Assembly (NCBI RefSeq): GCF_014698305.1
Contig: NZ_JACJST010000022.1
Coordinates: 41,939-105,938 of the forward strand
DNA length: 64,000 nucleotides
Direction: 5' to 3'
From: Anabaena lutea FACHB-196
Lineage (GTDB): Bacteria > Cyanobacteriota > Cyanobacteriia > Cyanobacteriales > Nostocaceae
Under the pieces are notes generated by a model, which had not been told where the DNA came from, made no database searches, and saw only the letters and a program-made list of their open reading frames with translations. Positions 37,387 through 46,712 of this stretch are shown here, piece by piece (position 1 is the first letter of the stretch; every line of letters begins with the position of its first letter). Both the position numbers and the translations under genes were made by a program.

Positions 37387-39114
37387 ATGCCCTACAAAAT
37401 GAACCGCCAAGCCTACACCGATACATACGGACCAACAGTAGGCGACAGAATTAGACTAGCTGACACAGAATTATTTATCGAAGTCGAACAAGACTTCACA
37501 ACCTACGGCGACGAAGTAAAATTTGGTGGAGGAAAAGTCATCAGAGATGGAATGGGACAATCTCCAATTTCTAATTATGATGGTGCTGTAGATTTAGTAA
37601 TTACTAATGCTTTGATTCTCGATTGGTGGGGAATTGTCAAAGCAGATATCGGCATTAAAGATGGGAAAATATTTAAAATTGGTAAAGCTGGAAATCCTTA
37701 TATTCAAGACAACATAGACATTATTATCGGACCCGGAACCGAAGCTTTAGCAGGGGAAGGAATGATTCTCACCGCAGGAGGTATAGATACCCACATCCAT
37801 TTTATATGTCCCCAACAGATTGAAGTAGCTATTGCATCTGGTATTACCACCATGATAGGTGGAGGAACAGGCCCAGCTACAGGTACAAACGCCACAACTT
37901 GTACTCCAGGAGCCTGGAATATTTACCGAATGCTGCAAGCGGCTGACGCTTTTCCAGTCAACTTGGGATTTTTAGGAAAAGGTAATACCAGTCAACCTCA
38001 AGGATTGGTAGAACAAATTGAAGCAGGTGTAATCGGTTTAAAATTACATGAAGACTGGGGAACTACTCCTGCCACAATTGATACTTGTTTAACCGTCGCT
38101 GATGAATATGACGTACAAGTTGCAATTCACACCGACACCCTCAACGAAGCCGGATTTGTCGAAGATACCATCGCGGCTTTTAAACATCGTGCCATTCACA
38201 CCTACCACACCGAAGGCGCTGGGGGAGGACACGCACCCGATATTATCAAAGTCTGTGGACAAACCAACGTTTTACCATCTTCCACTAACCCCACCCGTCC
38301 TTACACCCTCAACACCCTAGATGAACATCTGGATATGTTGATGGTATGTCATCACCTTGATCCAGCAATTCCTGAAGATGTCTCTTTTGCTGAGTCCCGC
38401 ATTCGTCGAGAAACCATCGCTGCTGAAGATATTCTGCACGACTTAGGCGCATTTAGTATGATTGCTTCCGATTCCCAAGCGATGGGACGTGTGGGAGAAG
38501 TAATAATTCGCACTTGGCAAACCGCCCACAAAATGAAGGTACAACGCGGAACACTCTCCCCTCTCCTGGTAGAAGAGGGGTTGGGGGAGAGGTCAGACAA
38601 TTTCCGGGCTAAAAGATATGTAGCTAAATACACAATTAACCCCGCAATTACACATGGCATTTCCCAATATGTGGGGTCAGTGGAAGCAGGAAAATTAGCA
38701 GATTTATGCTTGTGGAAACCAGCGTTTTTTGGAGTGAAACCAGAAATCGTGATTAAAGGAGGAATGATTGCTTGGGCGCAAATGGGTGATGCTAATGCTA
38801 GTATTCCTACACCGCAGCCTGTACACGCACGCCCCATGTTTGGCAGTTTTGCAGGTGCTAGAAACGCCACGTCATTAACTTTTGTTTCCCAAGTAGGTTT
38901 AGAAAGAGAAATTCCCCAACAATTGGGTTTGAAAAAAACAGCAGTTGCAGTTTCGGGAACAAGACAAATTAGTAAGCTGGATATGAAGTTAAATGATGCT
39001 TTACCTCATATTGAAGTAAATCCTGAAACCTATGAAGTTCGTGCAGATGGTGAATTATTAACTTGTGAACCTGCGACAGTTTTACCAATGGCACAAAGGT
39101 ATTTCCTATTTTAG
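37387..39114 (+). CDS. ureC: Urease subunit alpha
   Basis: 575 residues, the catalytic subunit that hydrolyses urea to ammonia and carbamate. Nickel and catalytic residues are visible: HIHF near 137, the lysine to be carbamylated in [10 protein letters not shown] near 220, [10 protein letters not shown] near 249, [12 protein letters not shown] near 275, MVCHHL flap near 322 and ASDSQAMGR near 362. Residues about 389-402 ([14 protein letters not shown]) replace the usual short loop before DNFR and are encoded by a palindromic repeat; relatives have about 568-570 residues. Metal ligands are intact, so activity is plausible. Confidence 0.96.
   Translation: MPYKMNRQAYTDTYGPTVGDRIRLADTELFIEVEQDFTTYGDEVKFGGGKVIRDGMGQSPISNYDGAVDLVITNALILDWWGIVKADIGIKDGKIFKIGKAGNPYIQDNIDIIIGPGTEALAGEGMILTAGGIDTHIHFICPQQIEVAIASGITTMIGGGTGPATGTNATTCTPGAWNIYRMLQAADAFPVNLGFLGKGNTSQPQGLVEQIEAGVIGLKLHEDWGTTPATIDTCLTVADEYDVQVAIHTDTLNEAGFVEDTIAAFKHRAIHTYHTEGAGGGHAPDIIKVCGQTNVLPSSTNPTRPYTLNTLDEHLDMLMVCHHLDPAIPEDVSFAESRIRRETIAAEDILHDLGAFSMIASDSQAMGRVGEVIIRTWQTAHKMKVQRGTLSPLLVEEGLGERSDNFRAKRYVAKYTINPAITHGISQYVGSVEAGKLADLCLWKPAFFGVKPEIVIKGGMIAWAQMGDANASIPTPQPVHARPMFGSFAGARNATSLTFVSQVGLEREIPQQLGLKKTAVAVSGTRQISKLDMKLNDALPHIEVNPETYEVRADGELLTCEPATVLPMAQRYFLF
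38554..38591. repeat. Palindromic repeat in frame inside ureC
   Basis: CTCTCCCC (38554-38561) pairs with GGGGAGAG (38584-38591), and CCCCTCT (38558-38564) can alternatively pair with AGAGGGG (38574-38580). The sequence is of the CTCTCCCCTCTCCTGG-TAGAAGAGGGG intergenic repeat type. It adds about six residues net to UreC. Confidence 0.65.
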
Positions 39115-39117
39115 TCT

Positions 39118-40293
39118 ATGACTGAACAATACTTACAGGGGTTTCTCCAATCACATACATTCATTAGTACTTACCCCATGAGTTTAAAATCTCCTCGCAC
39201 TAGCAAAATACTAGTTGTAGACGACTCTCCTGATAACATTTTTCTCGTCAAAACCATTTTAGAAACCGAAGGCTATATAATTAGTACTGCTGAAAATGGT
39301 GCTGAAGCAATGGCACAACTGCAAGCATCTCCCTGTGATTTGGTGTTACTGGATTTAATGATGCCAGGAATGGATGGCTATGAAGTAACTAGATGTATTC
39401 GTAGCGAAATGAATTTGCAGCAATATATCCCCATCTTACTAATTACTGCCCACGATACCCCTAACGTCGCCCAAGGATTGGATTTAGGTGCTGATGACTT
39501 TATCCGCAAACCCGTAACAGTCGATGAATTATTGGCCAGAGTGCGATCGCTTTTACGACTCAAACATAGTATAGATGAACGTGATGAAATTGCCCTCCAG
39601 CGCCAAGATTTCGTTTCCCGTCTCACCCATGACTTACGCACTCCCTTAGTAGCCGCAGATCGGATGTTAAGCCTATTACAGCAAGGTGCTTTAGGAGAGT
39701 TATCACCGCCCATGCAGGAAGTCATGACTATCATGGCACGTAGTAACATCAACCTCCTGACTATGGTTAATACTTTATTAGAAGTTTATCGCTTTGAAGC
39801 AGGGCGCAAAACTCTCACATTTCAACCAGTTAATCTCAGCCAGTTACTTAAAGAAATCGCTGGAGAATTAGCCCCTCTAGCCGCAGAAAAAGCACTAGCT
39901 ATAAATTTGGAATTATCTGATAACTTAACCACAAAAACCTTTATGGGCGATCGCTTAGAACTACATCGTCTATTTACAAACCTGATAGGTAACGCTATCA
40001 AATTTACAGATTCTGGTTCAGTTACCATCCGCTTCAAGTGTCAACATAGACCAGAAAAAACAGATCAATTTATAAATATTATTGAAGTAGCTGATACAGG
40101 TTCTGGTATTTCTCCTGAAGAACAACTCACCTTATTTGAAAGATTTCGTCAAGGTAATCACAACCGTTCTGGTAGTGGATTAGGACTATACTTGGCGCGT
40201 CGTATTGCAGAAGCACATCAAGGTTTTATTCATGTAAAATCTGAATTAGGTCAAGGTAGTATTTTCATTGTTAATTTACCCATAAAATCTTGA
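39118..40293 (+). CDS. Response-regulator/histidine-kinase hybrid
   Basis: 391 residues. Receiver domain about 30-145 (ILVVDDSPDNIFLVK, Asp in DLVLLDLMMPGMDG near 80, RKPVTVDELL near 131). Linker, then HisKA with the phospho-His in SRLTHDLRTPLVAADR near 175, and HATPase_c with NLIGNAIKFTDSG near 290 and DTGSGISPEEQ, GSGLGLYLAR near 360. ATG 39118 is 3 bases after ureC; ATG 39178 (MSLKSPRTSK) is a likely better start. Closeness to ureC suggests read-through; the signal sensed is unknown, as there is no input domain other than the receiver. Confidence 0.9.
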   Translation: MTEQYLQGFLQSHTFISTYPMSLKSPRTSKILVVDDSPDNIFLVKTILETEGYIISTAENGAEAMAQLQASPCDLVLLDLMMPGMDGYEVTRCIRSEMNLQQYIPILLITAHDTPNVAQGLDLGADDFIRKPVTVDELLARVRSLLRLKHSIDERDEIALQRQDFVSRLTHDLRTPLVAADRMLSLLQQGALGELSPPMQEVMTIMARSNINLLTMVNTLLEVYRFEAGRKTLTFQPVNLSQLLKEIAGELAPLAAEKALAINLELSDNLTTKTFMGDRLELHRLFTNLIGNAIKFTDSGSVTIRFKCQHRPEKTDQFINIIEVADTGSGISPEEQLTLFERFRQGNHNRSGSGLGLYLARRIAEAHQGFIHVKSELGQGSIFIVNLPIKS

Positions 40294-40530
40294 TTACCCC
40301 CTTCCCAGCGTAAGATTACTTATCTTCTTCCTTCTTCCTTCTTCCTTCGCGTTCTTTGCGTCTTTGCGGTTCTTTCGCATTCTTTTTCTACGAGACGCTA
40401 CGCGTAGCTTGCTTCCCCGTTGCTTTAGCTTCCCGCAGGGTAGGAATACCCGGTTCATTTAATCGGTATTATTCCAGAAGGAGGTAAGGAATTAAAAAAT
40501 CCAAATTCAAAATAGTTAGGAGATAAAAAA

Positions 40531-41916
40531 ATGGTTACTACTGAAATATCAAAAATTGCCGAAATTCTCAACATACAACGGAATTTTTTCAAAACTGGTC
40601 AAACTAAAAACGTTGCTTTTCGGATTGCACAACTCAAAATTCTCAAGCAAGCAATTATTGAAAATAAACCAGCAATCATCAAAGCATTAAAAGCAGATTT
40701 GCATAAACCAGAATTTGAGACTTACGCCACAGAAATTGGTGGAGTCAAAGAAGTTGACTATGCACTCAAAAATATCACGAATTGGACTAAACCGAAAAAA
40801 GCAGAAGTTCCCTTAGAATTCTTTCCTTACTCAGCTAAAATTCATCCAGAACCTCTAGGAGTAGTTTTAATTATTGGACCTTGGAACTATCCCTTTCAGT
40901 TAATTATATCACCTTTAGTCGGTGCGATCACCGCCGGGAATTGTGCCATTATCAAACCTTCAGAAATTGCTCCCCATACTTCAAAGCTTGTCGCTGAAAT
41001 CATTGGTAAATACTTTGAAAAAAATTATATTGCTGTTATAGAAGGAGGTGTAGAAATCAGCCAACAGTTACTAGAAGAAAAATTTGACCACATCTTCTTT
41101 ACTGGTGGTACAGCCGTGGGGAAAATCGTTATGGCAGCAGCGGCAAAAACTCTCACCCCAGTCACCTTAGAATTAGGTGGGAAAAGTCCTTGTATTGTAG
41201 ATGCAGAAATTAACCTAGAACATACAATCAAACGCATTATTTGGGGCAAATTTATTAACGCCGGACAAACTTGTATTGCCCCTGATTATCTATTAGTAGA
41301 CCAAAAAATCAAACAAGATTTGCTAAATGGTCTGCAAAAATGCCTCAAAGAATTTTATGGTGATAATCCAGAAACCAGTCCTGATTATGCCAGAATTATT
41401 AGCCAAAAACAATTTGCCAGATTAGCAAATTTTCTCAAAGATGGTGAAATTGTTATTGGTGGAGAAACTAACCCAGAACAAAATTATATTGCTCCCACAA
41501 TAATTGATAATATTTCTGTAGAAGATTCAGTTATGCAGGAGGAAATCTTTGGCCCCATTCTGCCGATAATTGCATATACAGATATTGCTGAAGCGATAGA
41601 TTTAATTAACTCTCGACCAAAACCTTTAGCTTTATACTTGTTTTCCCAAAATAAAGACCTGCAAAAACGAGTTTTACAAGAAACTTCATCTGGTGGCGTA
41701 TGTATCAACGATACAGTTATGCAATTTGGGATTTCATCTTTACCATTTGGTGGTTTAGGTGATAGTGGTATTGGTAGTTATCACGGTAAAGCTAGTTTTG
41801 ACACTTTTTCCCATCACAAAAGTGTTTTGAAAAACTCATTTTGGCTGGATTTAAATTGGCGATACATTCCCTATAAAAACAAATTATGGCTACTGAAGCG
41901 AATTATTGGGATTTAG
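40531..41916 (+). CDS. Aldehyde dehydrogenase (ALDH3-like)
   Basis: 461 residues. Catalytic Glu in TLELGGKSP near 214 and Cys in NAGQTCIAPDY near 248; GPWNYPFQL near 118 and IIKPSEIAPHTS bind NAD(P). The C-terminal stretch FWLDLNWRYIPYKNKLWLLK is amphipathic and aromatic, as in membrane-associated fatty-aldehyde dehydrogenases of class 3. It oxidises long-chain or apocarotenoid aldehydes; the exact substrate is unclear. GGAG at 40521 precedes ATG. Confidence 0.92.
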   Translation: MVTTEISKIAEILNIQRNFFKTGQTKNVAFRIAQLKILKQAIIENKPAIIKALKADLHKPEFETYATEIGGVKEVDYALKNITNWTKPKKAEVPLEFFPYSAKIHPEPLGVVLIIGPWNYPFQLIISPLVGAITAGNCAIIKPSEIAPHTSKLVAEIIGKYFEKNYIAVIEGGVEISQQLLEEKFDHIFFTGGTAVGKIVMAAAAKTLTPVTLELGGKSPCIVDAEINLEHTIKRIIWGKFINAGQTCIAPDYLLVDQKIKQDLLNGLQKCLKEFYGDNPETSPDYARIISQKQFARLANFLKDGEIVIGGETNPEQNYIAPTIIDNISVEDSVMQEEIFGPILPIIAYTDIAEAIDLINSRPKPLALYLFSQNKDLQKRVLQETSSGGVCINDTVMQFGISSLPFGGLGDSGIGSYHGKASFDTFSHHKSVLKNSFWLDLNWRYIPYKNKLWLLKRIIGI

Positions 41917-41941
41917 CCAGTTTTGCTAAAAGCCAAAGCTG

Positions 41942-42079
41942 TATAGCAGGAGTCAGGAGACGCTTCGCAGACCTCCGGTTCAGGAGACGCTTCGCAGACC
42001 TCCGGTTCAGGAGTAAAACCCTCTTGTAGTGGGAGTTTCATTATCAATTGATGTCCTAACCACCCTGTCCACGGCTATA
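41942..42079 (-). repeat. TATAGC...GCTATA element, copy 2 (inverted, 138 bp)
   Basis: Reverse complement of the copy at 5470-5580, with nearly the same ends and the same central AATTGATAATGAAACTCCCA. It is longer because a 27-bp unit (GACGCTTCGCAGACCTCCGG and 7 more bases) is duplicated. Confidence 0.65.
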
Positions 42080-42164
42080 ATATCAAATCACTTAATTAAA
42101 GCTACAAATGAATCTCCGCGTCACCGCGTCACCGCGTCTCCGTGTCTGTCCATTTGTATCAACC

Positions 42165-42779
42165 TTAAACTGAAACTGTATAACGTTCCTCTGCCCAAGG
42201 TTCACCACGACGGTGATAACCATTACGTTCCCAAAAGCCTAATTCTTCCTGTTCTAAAAACTCTAAACCATTAATCCATTTAGCACTTTTCCAAGCATAA
42301 AGGTGAGGAACAATTAGCCGCATGGGGCCACCATGTTCTGCTGGTAATGGTTCTCCAAATAGTTGAATAGCAAAAAAGTTTTCTTCCCGCACAAAGTCTT
42401 GCAGGGAAATGTTTGTTGTGTAGTCACCGTAGCAGTGTTCCATAACATGGGCTGCTTTTGAATCTACTTCCAGCAAACTCATGAAATCTGTCACCTTAAT
42501 CCCAGTCCATTTAACATCAAGTTTTGACCAGCGGGTGACACAGTGAAAATCTGCTGTAAATTCCTGTTGTGGTAGTTCGAGAAAATCTGACCATTTAAAT
42601 ACAGCTGGTTTTGCTAAACCCCAAACTCGAAATTCCCATTCTTCTATGCTGATTTGGGGCGTTTCACCATAAGTTAAGACGGGGAAACCTTTAGCTAGAT
42701 GTTGGCCAGGAGGAACCCGTTCGCTTTCTTCTAGACCTGGTTTCTGAAAAAATTTCATCACATCACCTCCTGGAAACAT
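42165..42779 (-). CDS. Sulfite-oxidase-like molybdopterin protein
   Basis: 204 residues, the Mo-cofactor domain of the sulfite oxidase/YedY superfamily without a heme or C-terminal dimer domain. The Mo-ligand Cys is in TADFHCVTRWSK (about residue 80); HGGPMRLIVPHLYAWKSAKW near 148-167 is the second signature. No Tat signal is visible, so it is probably cytosolic, unlike MsrP/YedY. It is a predicted oxidoreductase with unknown substrate. Confidence 0.88.
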   Translation of the reverse strand: MFPGGDVMKFFQKPGLEESERVPPGQHLAKGFPVLTYGETPQISIEEWEFRVWGLAKPAVFKWSDFLELPQQEFTADFHCVTRWSKLDVKWTGIKVTDFMSLLEVDSKAAHVMEHCYGDYTTNISLQDFVREENFFAIQLFGEPLPAEHGGPMRLIVPHLYAWKSAKWINGLEFLEQEELGFWERNGYHRRGEPWAEERYTVSV

Positions 42780-42884
42780 CCGCCATAACGCTGGGCGTTT
42801 AGCGGTTTGTGGTTGATTTGATCAGGAAAGCACAGAAAAAGCGCTTCTATGGCTTTGCTATTCATGCTTTTCCTGATGCAGAAA

Positions 42885-43058
42885 TTATGACTCTTCTTCT
42901 GGTTCTTCAGCCGTTGGATAGACGAATCGAGAACGTCCAGACAAAATTGATTTGCCGAGAGAGAGCGCTTTTTGAGCTTCAACAACAGCCTTGTGTGTCC
43001 AGGTAGCGCGGCGTTTGTCTCGTTTGGATTTTGATGTTTTCTTCTTTGGAACAGCCAT
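42885..43058 (-). CDS. rpmF: 50S ribosomal protein L32
   Basis: 57 residues from ATG 43058: [20 protein letters not shown], the universal L32 start, ending in an acidic tail. The frame is open nine codons further, but MAVPKKK is clearly the start. A hairpin downstream (about 42821-42880: ATCAGGAAA against TTTCCTGAT) could end transcription. Confidence 0.97.
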   Translation of the reverse strand: MAVPKKKTSKSKRDKRRATWTHKAVVEAQKALSLGKSILSGRSRFVYPTAEEPEEES

Positions 43059-43169
43059 GATAGCGGATATGGTGATTCTTGACAACCTTTTTATTCTAAG
43101 CCATCAATTGACATCAGCAATGGTAGATACTACAAATTTCGGCTAAGTCGAATACAGTTGATGATCTGC

Positions 43170-43685
43170 TTATGGTGTTTTGGGCGTAGATTGCTTAACT
43201 GTGGCAGGTACATCAGGTGCAGGATCAGGAAGTGCTGTTTGTGTTCCAAATAAAAGTAGCGATCGCGCAGTTTGGAAGTAAGTCACCCAACGTTGGGGAT
43301 CAGGGCGCTGTTTCCATTCCACACGACTGACATCTAAAGCCAAAACTGGAGCGATTAATCCATGACTCTGCACGGTAACAATTATAGAAACATCTGTAAC
43401 TAATATATCTTGGTCAAAGCTGCGTTGAGCCGCAGCCCTAGCAACCATTTTTGCTCTTTCCAGAACGGTTTCGTAGTTTTCATCCTTGAGACTTTCAATG
43501 CCTAAGTCAACTCTGGCTGTGTAAGCTTGCACATTTTGGGGTGCGATCGCGGACATGGCAAACCACAGAGGAACCGATAGTAACAGCCACATTCCTCCTT
43601 GAATTATCCGGATTTTCCTGCCAAATTGGCCAATAAATGAAAAGGGGATGATTGATGATGGTTCTTGAGTGTAAATCCTAATCAT
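43170..43685 (-). CDS. Conserved hypothetical membrane-anchored protein
   Basis: 171 residues. Hydrophobic segment at about 28-50 (GGMWLLLSVPLWFAMSAIA) is an uncleaved anchor or signal peptide; the mature part (AYTARVDLGIESLKDENYET and on) ends in a Pro/Thr-rich tail. It lies upstream of rpmF on the same strand, 111 bases away. Not recognised as a named family. Confidence 0.7.
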   Translation of the reverse strand: MIRIYTQEPSSIIPFSFIGQFGRKIRIIQGGMWLLLSVPLWFAMSAIAPQNVQAYTARVDLGIESLKDENYETVLERAKMVARAAAQRSFDQDILVTDVSIIVTVQSHGLIAPVLALDVSRVEWKQRPDPQRWVTYFQTARSLLLFGTQTALPDPAPDVPATVKQSTPKTP

Positions 43686-43962
43686 TAACTGCTGTCTCCT
43701 GAATAATGACCTTTCGTTTTAATTGAGTAAAAGTATTTTCCGCTTTAGTAACGTCATAAAGATTACATTTTATCTGGTGATTAGCAAGAAGGACAGTAGG
43801 CAGAAAATATATTTTGCTCGCTGCTAAAGGTTGAAACTTCCTAACTAAATTTTTTTGTGGGAATTCCCTACACACCACACCTTTGTTCATAGGTTAGCTT
43901 TGTTATTTGAGCAAGGCCAACCGCAATTTTAGGCAAACAATAAATAACCGACAAAGAGCGGG

Positions 43963-45816
43963 ATGGTAAATTACTGGGCGATCGCTATTGGCATCAATCA
44001 ATATCAATTATTCCAACCTTTAAGTTGCGCTCAAGCTGATGCTGAGGCATTAAAGGATTTTTTGGTGACAGAAACAGGTTTTTTGCCTGAAAACTCCCTG
44101 CTGATGACAACTACGTCGCCACCTATAGGGGAGCGAACCTCCTACCCAACTAAGGAAAATATTCTGTTTTTGCTGGAGGAATTAGCCGCCACATCTTGGC
44201 AACCAGAGGATCAGCTATGGTTCTTTTTCAGCGGCTATGGAGTTAACCACAACGATAAAGATTACTTAATGCCGATAGAAGGCAATGCCGAACAAGTTCG
44301 GGATACAGGCATAGAAGTGCGATCGCTAATGCAAGGTCTACAAGTTACCGGACTCAATGTCTTACTCATATTAGACATCAACCGCGCTTTTGGTACTCAA
44401 GCCGATGCTCCTGTTGGTCAAGAAATCCTCGAATTAGCCCAAGAATTACAATTAGCAACTATTCTTTCTTGCCAACCAGAGGAATTTTCTCACGAAAGTA
44501 GCGAACTAGGTCTCGGATTCTTTACAGCCGCCTTATTGCAAGCTTTACGTTCTGGGAAGGGCAGCAGCTTGGCAGATTTAAACAGCTATTTGAGTTCTTT
44601 CACCCCAGAACTATGTCAACATCATTGGCGACCTATCCAAAACCCTGCATCTTTTATCCCTGCTAAACCGCAAGTTATCTTGCCAATTTTGACATTAGAT
44701 AGCGACTCGGAAGCAGAGCAAATTATTTTTCCTGAAGAAAACTTTGCTGTGAGGAGTGCAGCAATTCCTTTGGGAAATAAAGACTCTAAAAATTCTACCT
44801 CAGACAAAGCTTGGTGGGCAGAAAGCAAAACTGTAGAAACTACACTCAACAAAACTTCTTCAGAGGTTGAAAAGCCGGCTACTTCTCCAGATGGAGCAGT
44901 TTCTAATCCCTTGGTAGATAGTCATCAAATGCTGGCAACTTCTCCAGAATTAAATACAGCAGGCAGGTTTATCCCTTCCGCTGCTAAAGACTACGCCAGT
45001 CCCTCGGTTCAGGCCAACACCCCCATTTGGAAACAATTTATCTTATGGGGTGGAGGCAGCATGATTATAGTAGGTTTAATCGCTACTTTTCTTCTCCGCA
45101 ATCAAGCTAGTTTTCGGTTTAAACAGTTATCAACAGCTGTTAGTAATCCTACAGTTTCCCAAACAATTGAACCAACACAACCAGTCAGCGCCCCCATTGC
45201 TTCCACTCCTGACCCCAAAAAGCGTGATCAAGCACTTTTTGAACTAGCGAAAATGTCCCTCAGCGAAACTAAAGCTGCTGATTTGAGTCAAGCGATCGCC
45301 ACGGCTAGAAAAATTCAACCCGGTGAACCCCTTTATCAACAAGCTCAGGATAATATTCAGGTTTGGAGTCAGATGATTTTAGATTTAGCCACAGAACGCG
45401 CTCAAAAAGGACAATATGGTGAAGCGATCGCTACTTCTAAGTTAATTACTATTTCTGAGCCACTTTATCCCCAAGCGCAAGCGGCAATAGAAAAATGGCG
45501 ACTAGAAGCCAAGCAGTATGTAAGTAACAAAACTGTGTTAGATGCGGCTAATGCTTTAATTCAACCCGGACAAGCTTCTAGCTACAATCGAGCCATTGAA
45601 GTTGCCAAGAGAGTACCACCAGGACAACCAGGCTTTGATATAGCCCAACAATCTATTAATCAATGGAGTGAACAGATTTTAGATTTGGCTAAAAATCGCG
45701 CCGCTCAAGGTGACTTCAGCACCGCTATTGAAACCGCTACTCTAGTCCCAGAGGTGACAGCCGCTTATGAAGACGCTCAGGATGCTCTTCAAAAATGGCA
45801 AGCTCAAAAGAATTAG
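43963..45816 (+). CDS. Pseudo-orthocaspase (inactive caspase-like protein, YN type)
   Basis: 617 residues. Caspase-like p20 domain at about 1-240. Where active caspases have SGHG the sequence is FFFSGYGVNH (His replaced by Tyr, residue 92), and where they have DACRSG it is LDINRAFG (Cys replaced by Asn, residue 140). This Tyr-Asn pair is known in cyanobacterial pseudo-orthocaspases. A Ser/Thr-rich linker, one membrane span at about 358-380 and a helical, repeat-containing (TPR-like) C-terminus of about 200 residues follow. Proteolysis is not expected; a scaffold or sensor role is an inference. Confidence 0.87.
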   Translation: MVNYWAIAIGINQYQLFQPLSCAQADAEALKDFLVTETGFLPENSLLMTTTSPPIGERTSYPTKENILFLLEELAATSWQPEDQLWFFFSGYGVNHNDKDYLMPIEGNAEQVRDTGIEVRSLMQGLQVTGLNVLLILDINRAFGTQADAPVGQEILELAQELQLATILSCQPEEFSHESSELGLGFFTAALLQALRSGKGSSLADLNSYLSSFTPELCQHHWRPIQNPASFIPAKPQVILPILTLDSDSEAEQIIFPEENFAVRSAAIPLGNKDSKNSTSDKAWWAESKTVETTLNKTSSEVEKPATSPDGAVSNPLVDSHQMLATSPELNTAGRFIPSAAKDYASPSVQANTPIWKQFILWGGGSMIIVGLIATFLLRNQASFRFKQLSTAVSNPTVSQTIEPTQPVSAPIASTPDPKKRDQALFELAKMSLSETKAADLSQAIATARKIQPGEPLYQQAQDNIQVWSQMILDLATERAQKGQYGEAIATSKLITISEPLYPQAQAAIEKWRLEAKQYVSNKTVLDAANALIQPGQASSYNRAIEVAKRVPPGQPGFDIAQQSINQWSEQILDLAKNRAAQGDFSTAIETATLVPEVTAAYEDAQDALQKWQAQKN

Positions 45817-45850
45817 TCATTAGTCATTGGTCATTAGTCATTAATTAAAA

Positions 45851-45888
45851 AGTCCAGAGTTCACAGAAACTGCAATTAACTCTGGACT
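45851..45888 (-). terminator. 11-bp hairpin, terminator for the Mo-nitro_C gene
   Basis: AGTCCAGAGTT (45851-45861) pairs perfectly with AACTCTGGACT (45878-45888). Read on the minus strand the stem is followed by TTTTTAATTAA, so it best fits termination of the minus-strand gene at 45989-46372, with a heptamer array in between. Confidence 0.65.
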
Positions 45889-45985
45889 CGGTACTCAATA
45901 CTCAGTACTCGTTACTCGGTACTCAATACTCAATACTCGTTACTCGGTACTCAATACTCGGTACTCGGTACTCAGTACTCGCTAC
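45887..45985. repeat. Heptamer STRR array (TACTCGG/TACTCAA/TACTCGT)
   Basis: About 14 seven-base units, all starting TACTC, varying in the last two bases. It is the complement of the array type at 6546-6640. Confidence 0.85.
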
Positions 45986-45988
45986 TCA

Positions 45989-46372
45989 TTAGCAGTACTG
46001 TGAAATATCTTCGCCGCACTCATCAGCTAAATAGCACATTGCTCGAAACCTTAAACCTACTACTTCTTCATACAAAGGGTTTAGTTTGCACATTGGCGGA
46101 ATGTGAAACAGGGTTTTACCAAATAGTTTGACATCACGCTCAAAAGGACATTGAGCCGGAATGTATTGACACAACCGATGAGCAAGCAAGCGATCGCTAA
46201 CTTTGAGGTTATCCAACCACTGACGCAACGGCACCAGAAAATCCCAATCAAACTTAGAATGTGAACTTTGTAATTGGGTAGCATCAGCTGTACTCGTCTC
46301 TGCTTGATGGAGCGATACCCAACTGACTAGAAAAATCTTTTTAGTGGTATTATTAAATACCTTCATGATCAC
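45989..46372 (-). CDS. Mo-dependent nitrogenase C-terminal domain protein
   Basis: 127 residues. The C-terminal half matches the Mo-nitro_C family closely: PLRQWLDNLKVSDRLLAHRL then YIPAQCPFERDVKLFGKTLF, HIPPMCKLNPLYEEVVGLRF and YLADECGEDISQYC. The fixed cysteines (CPFERD, MCKLNP, MCYLADEC, QYC) could bind a metal. These small proteins occur in cyanobacteria and are named for a segment found in some nitrogenases; the role of the stand-alone form is unknown. Confidence 0.85.
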   Translation of the reverse strand: MIMKVFNNTTKKIFLVSWVSLHQAETSTADATQLQSSHSKFDWDFLVPLRQWLDNLKVSDRLLAHRLCQYIPAQCPFERDVKLFGKTLFHIPPMCKLNPLYEEVVGLRFRAMCYLADECGEDISQYC

Positions 46373-46712
46373 GCCTCTCTTTTAATGAGGGTATTCACCT
46401 TACCGATGAATATATATACAATTAAGACAATTGCCTTTCCTGAACAAAAACTATTCTGACGGGAATTATATAAAAAGTGTGAGTAGGCACTTAAAGTCAG
46501 AACCGATGTATTACTACGTCAAGTTAAGCGTAATTTTCCCGGAAGTGGTACTGTATTCCTCGGAACTTCTTCATAACTTAACACAGTTTAAATTCTAATG
46601 AAGACCTCTACCTTTGGGCAGGTTTTAGTGTAACATTTACAAGTCTTATTATATCTAATAATTATTAGTAGTTTTGATAAATATAAATGCTGCAAAAACT
46701 TAAGTTTAACCG
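46373..46712. other. 340-base divergent intergenic region
   Basis: Lies between the divergent Mo-nitro_C and permease genes and must hold both promoters. It is AT-rich; no operator motif could be identified with confidence and no ORF is supported. Confidence 0.4.

Noticed and set aside
43678..43890. 70-codon minus-strand frame upstream of the 171-residue gene
   Set aside because: Overlaps the downstream start, no recognised domain, no ribosome site.
45887..45985. Possible CRISPR array
   Set aside because: Units are 7 bases with no spacers; it is a short tandem repeat.
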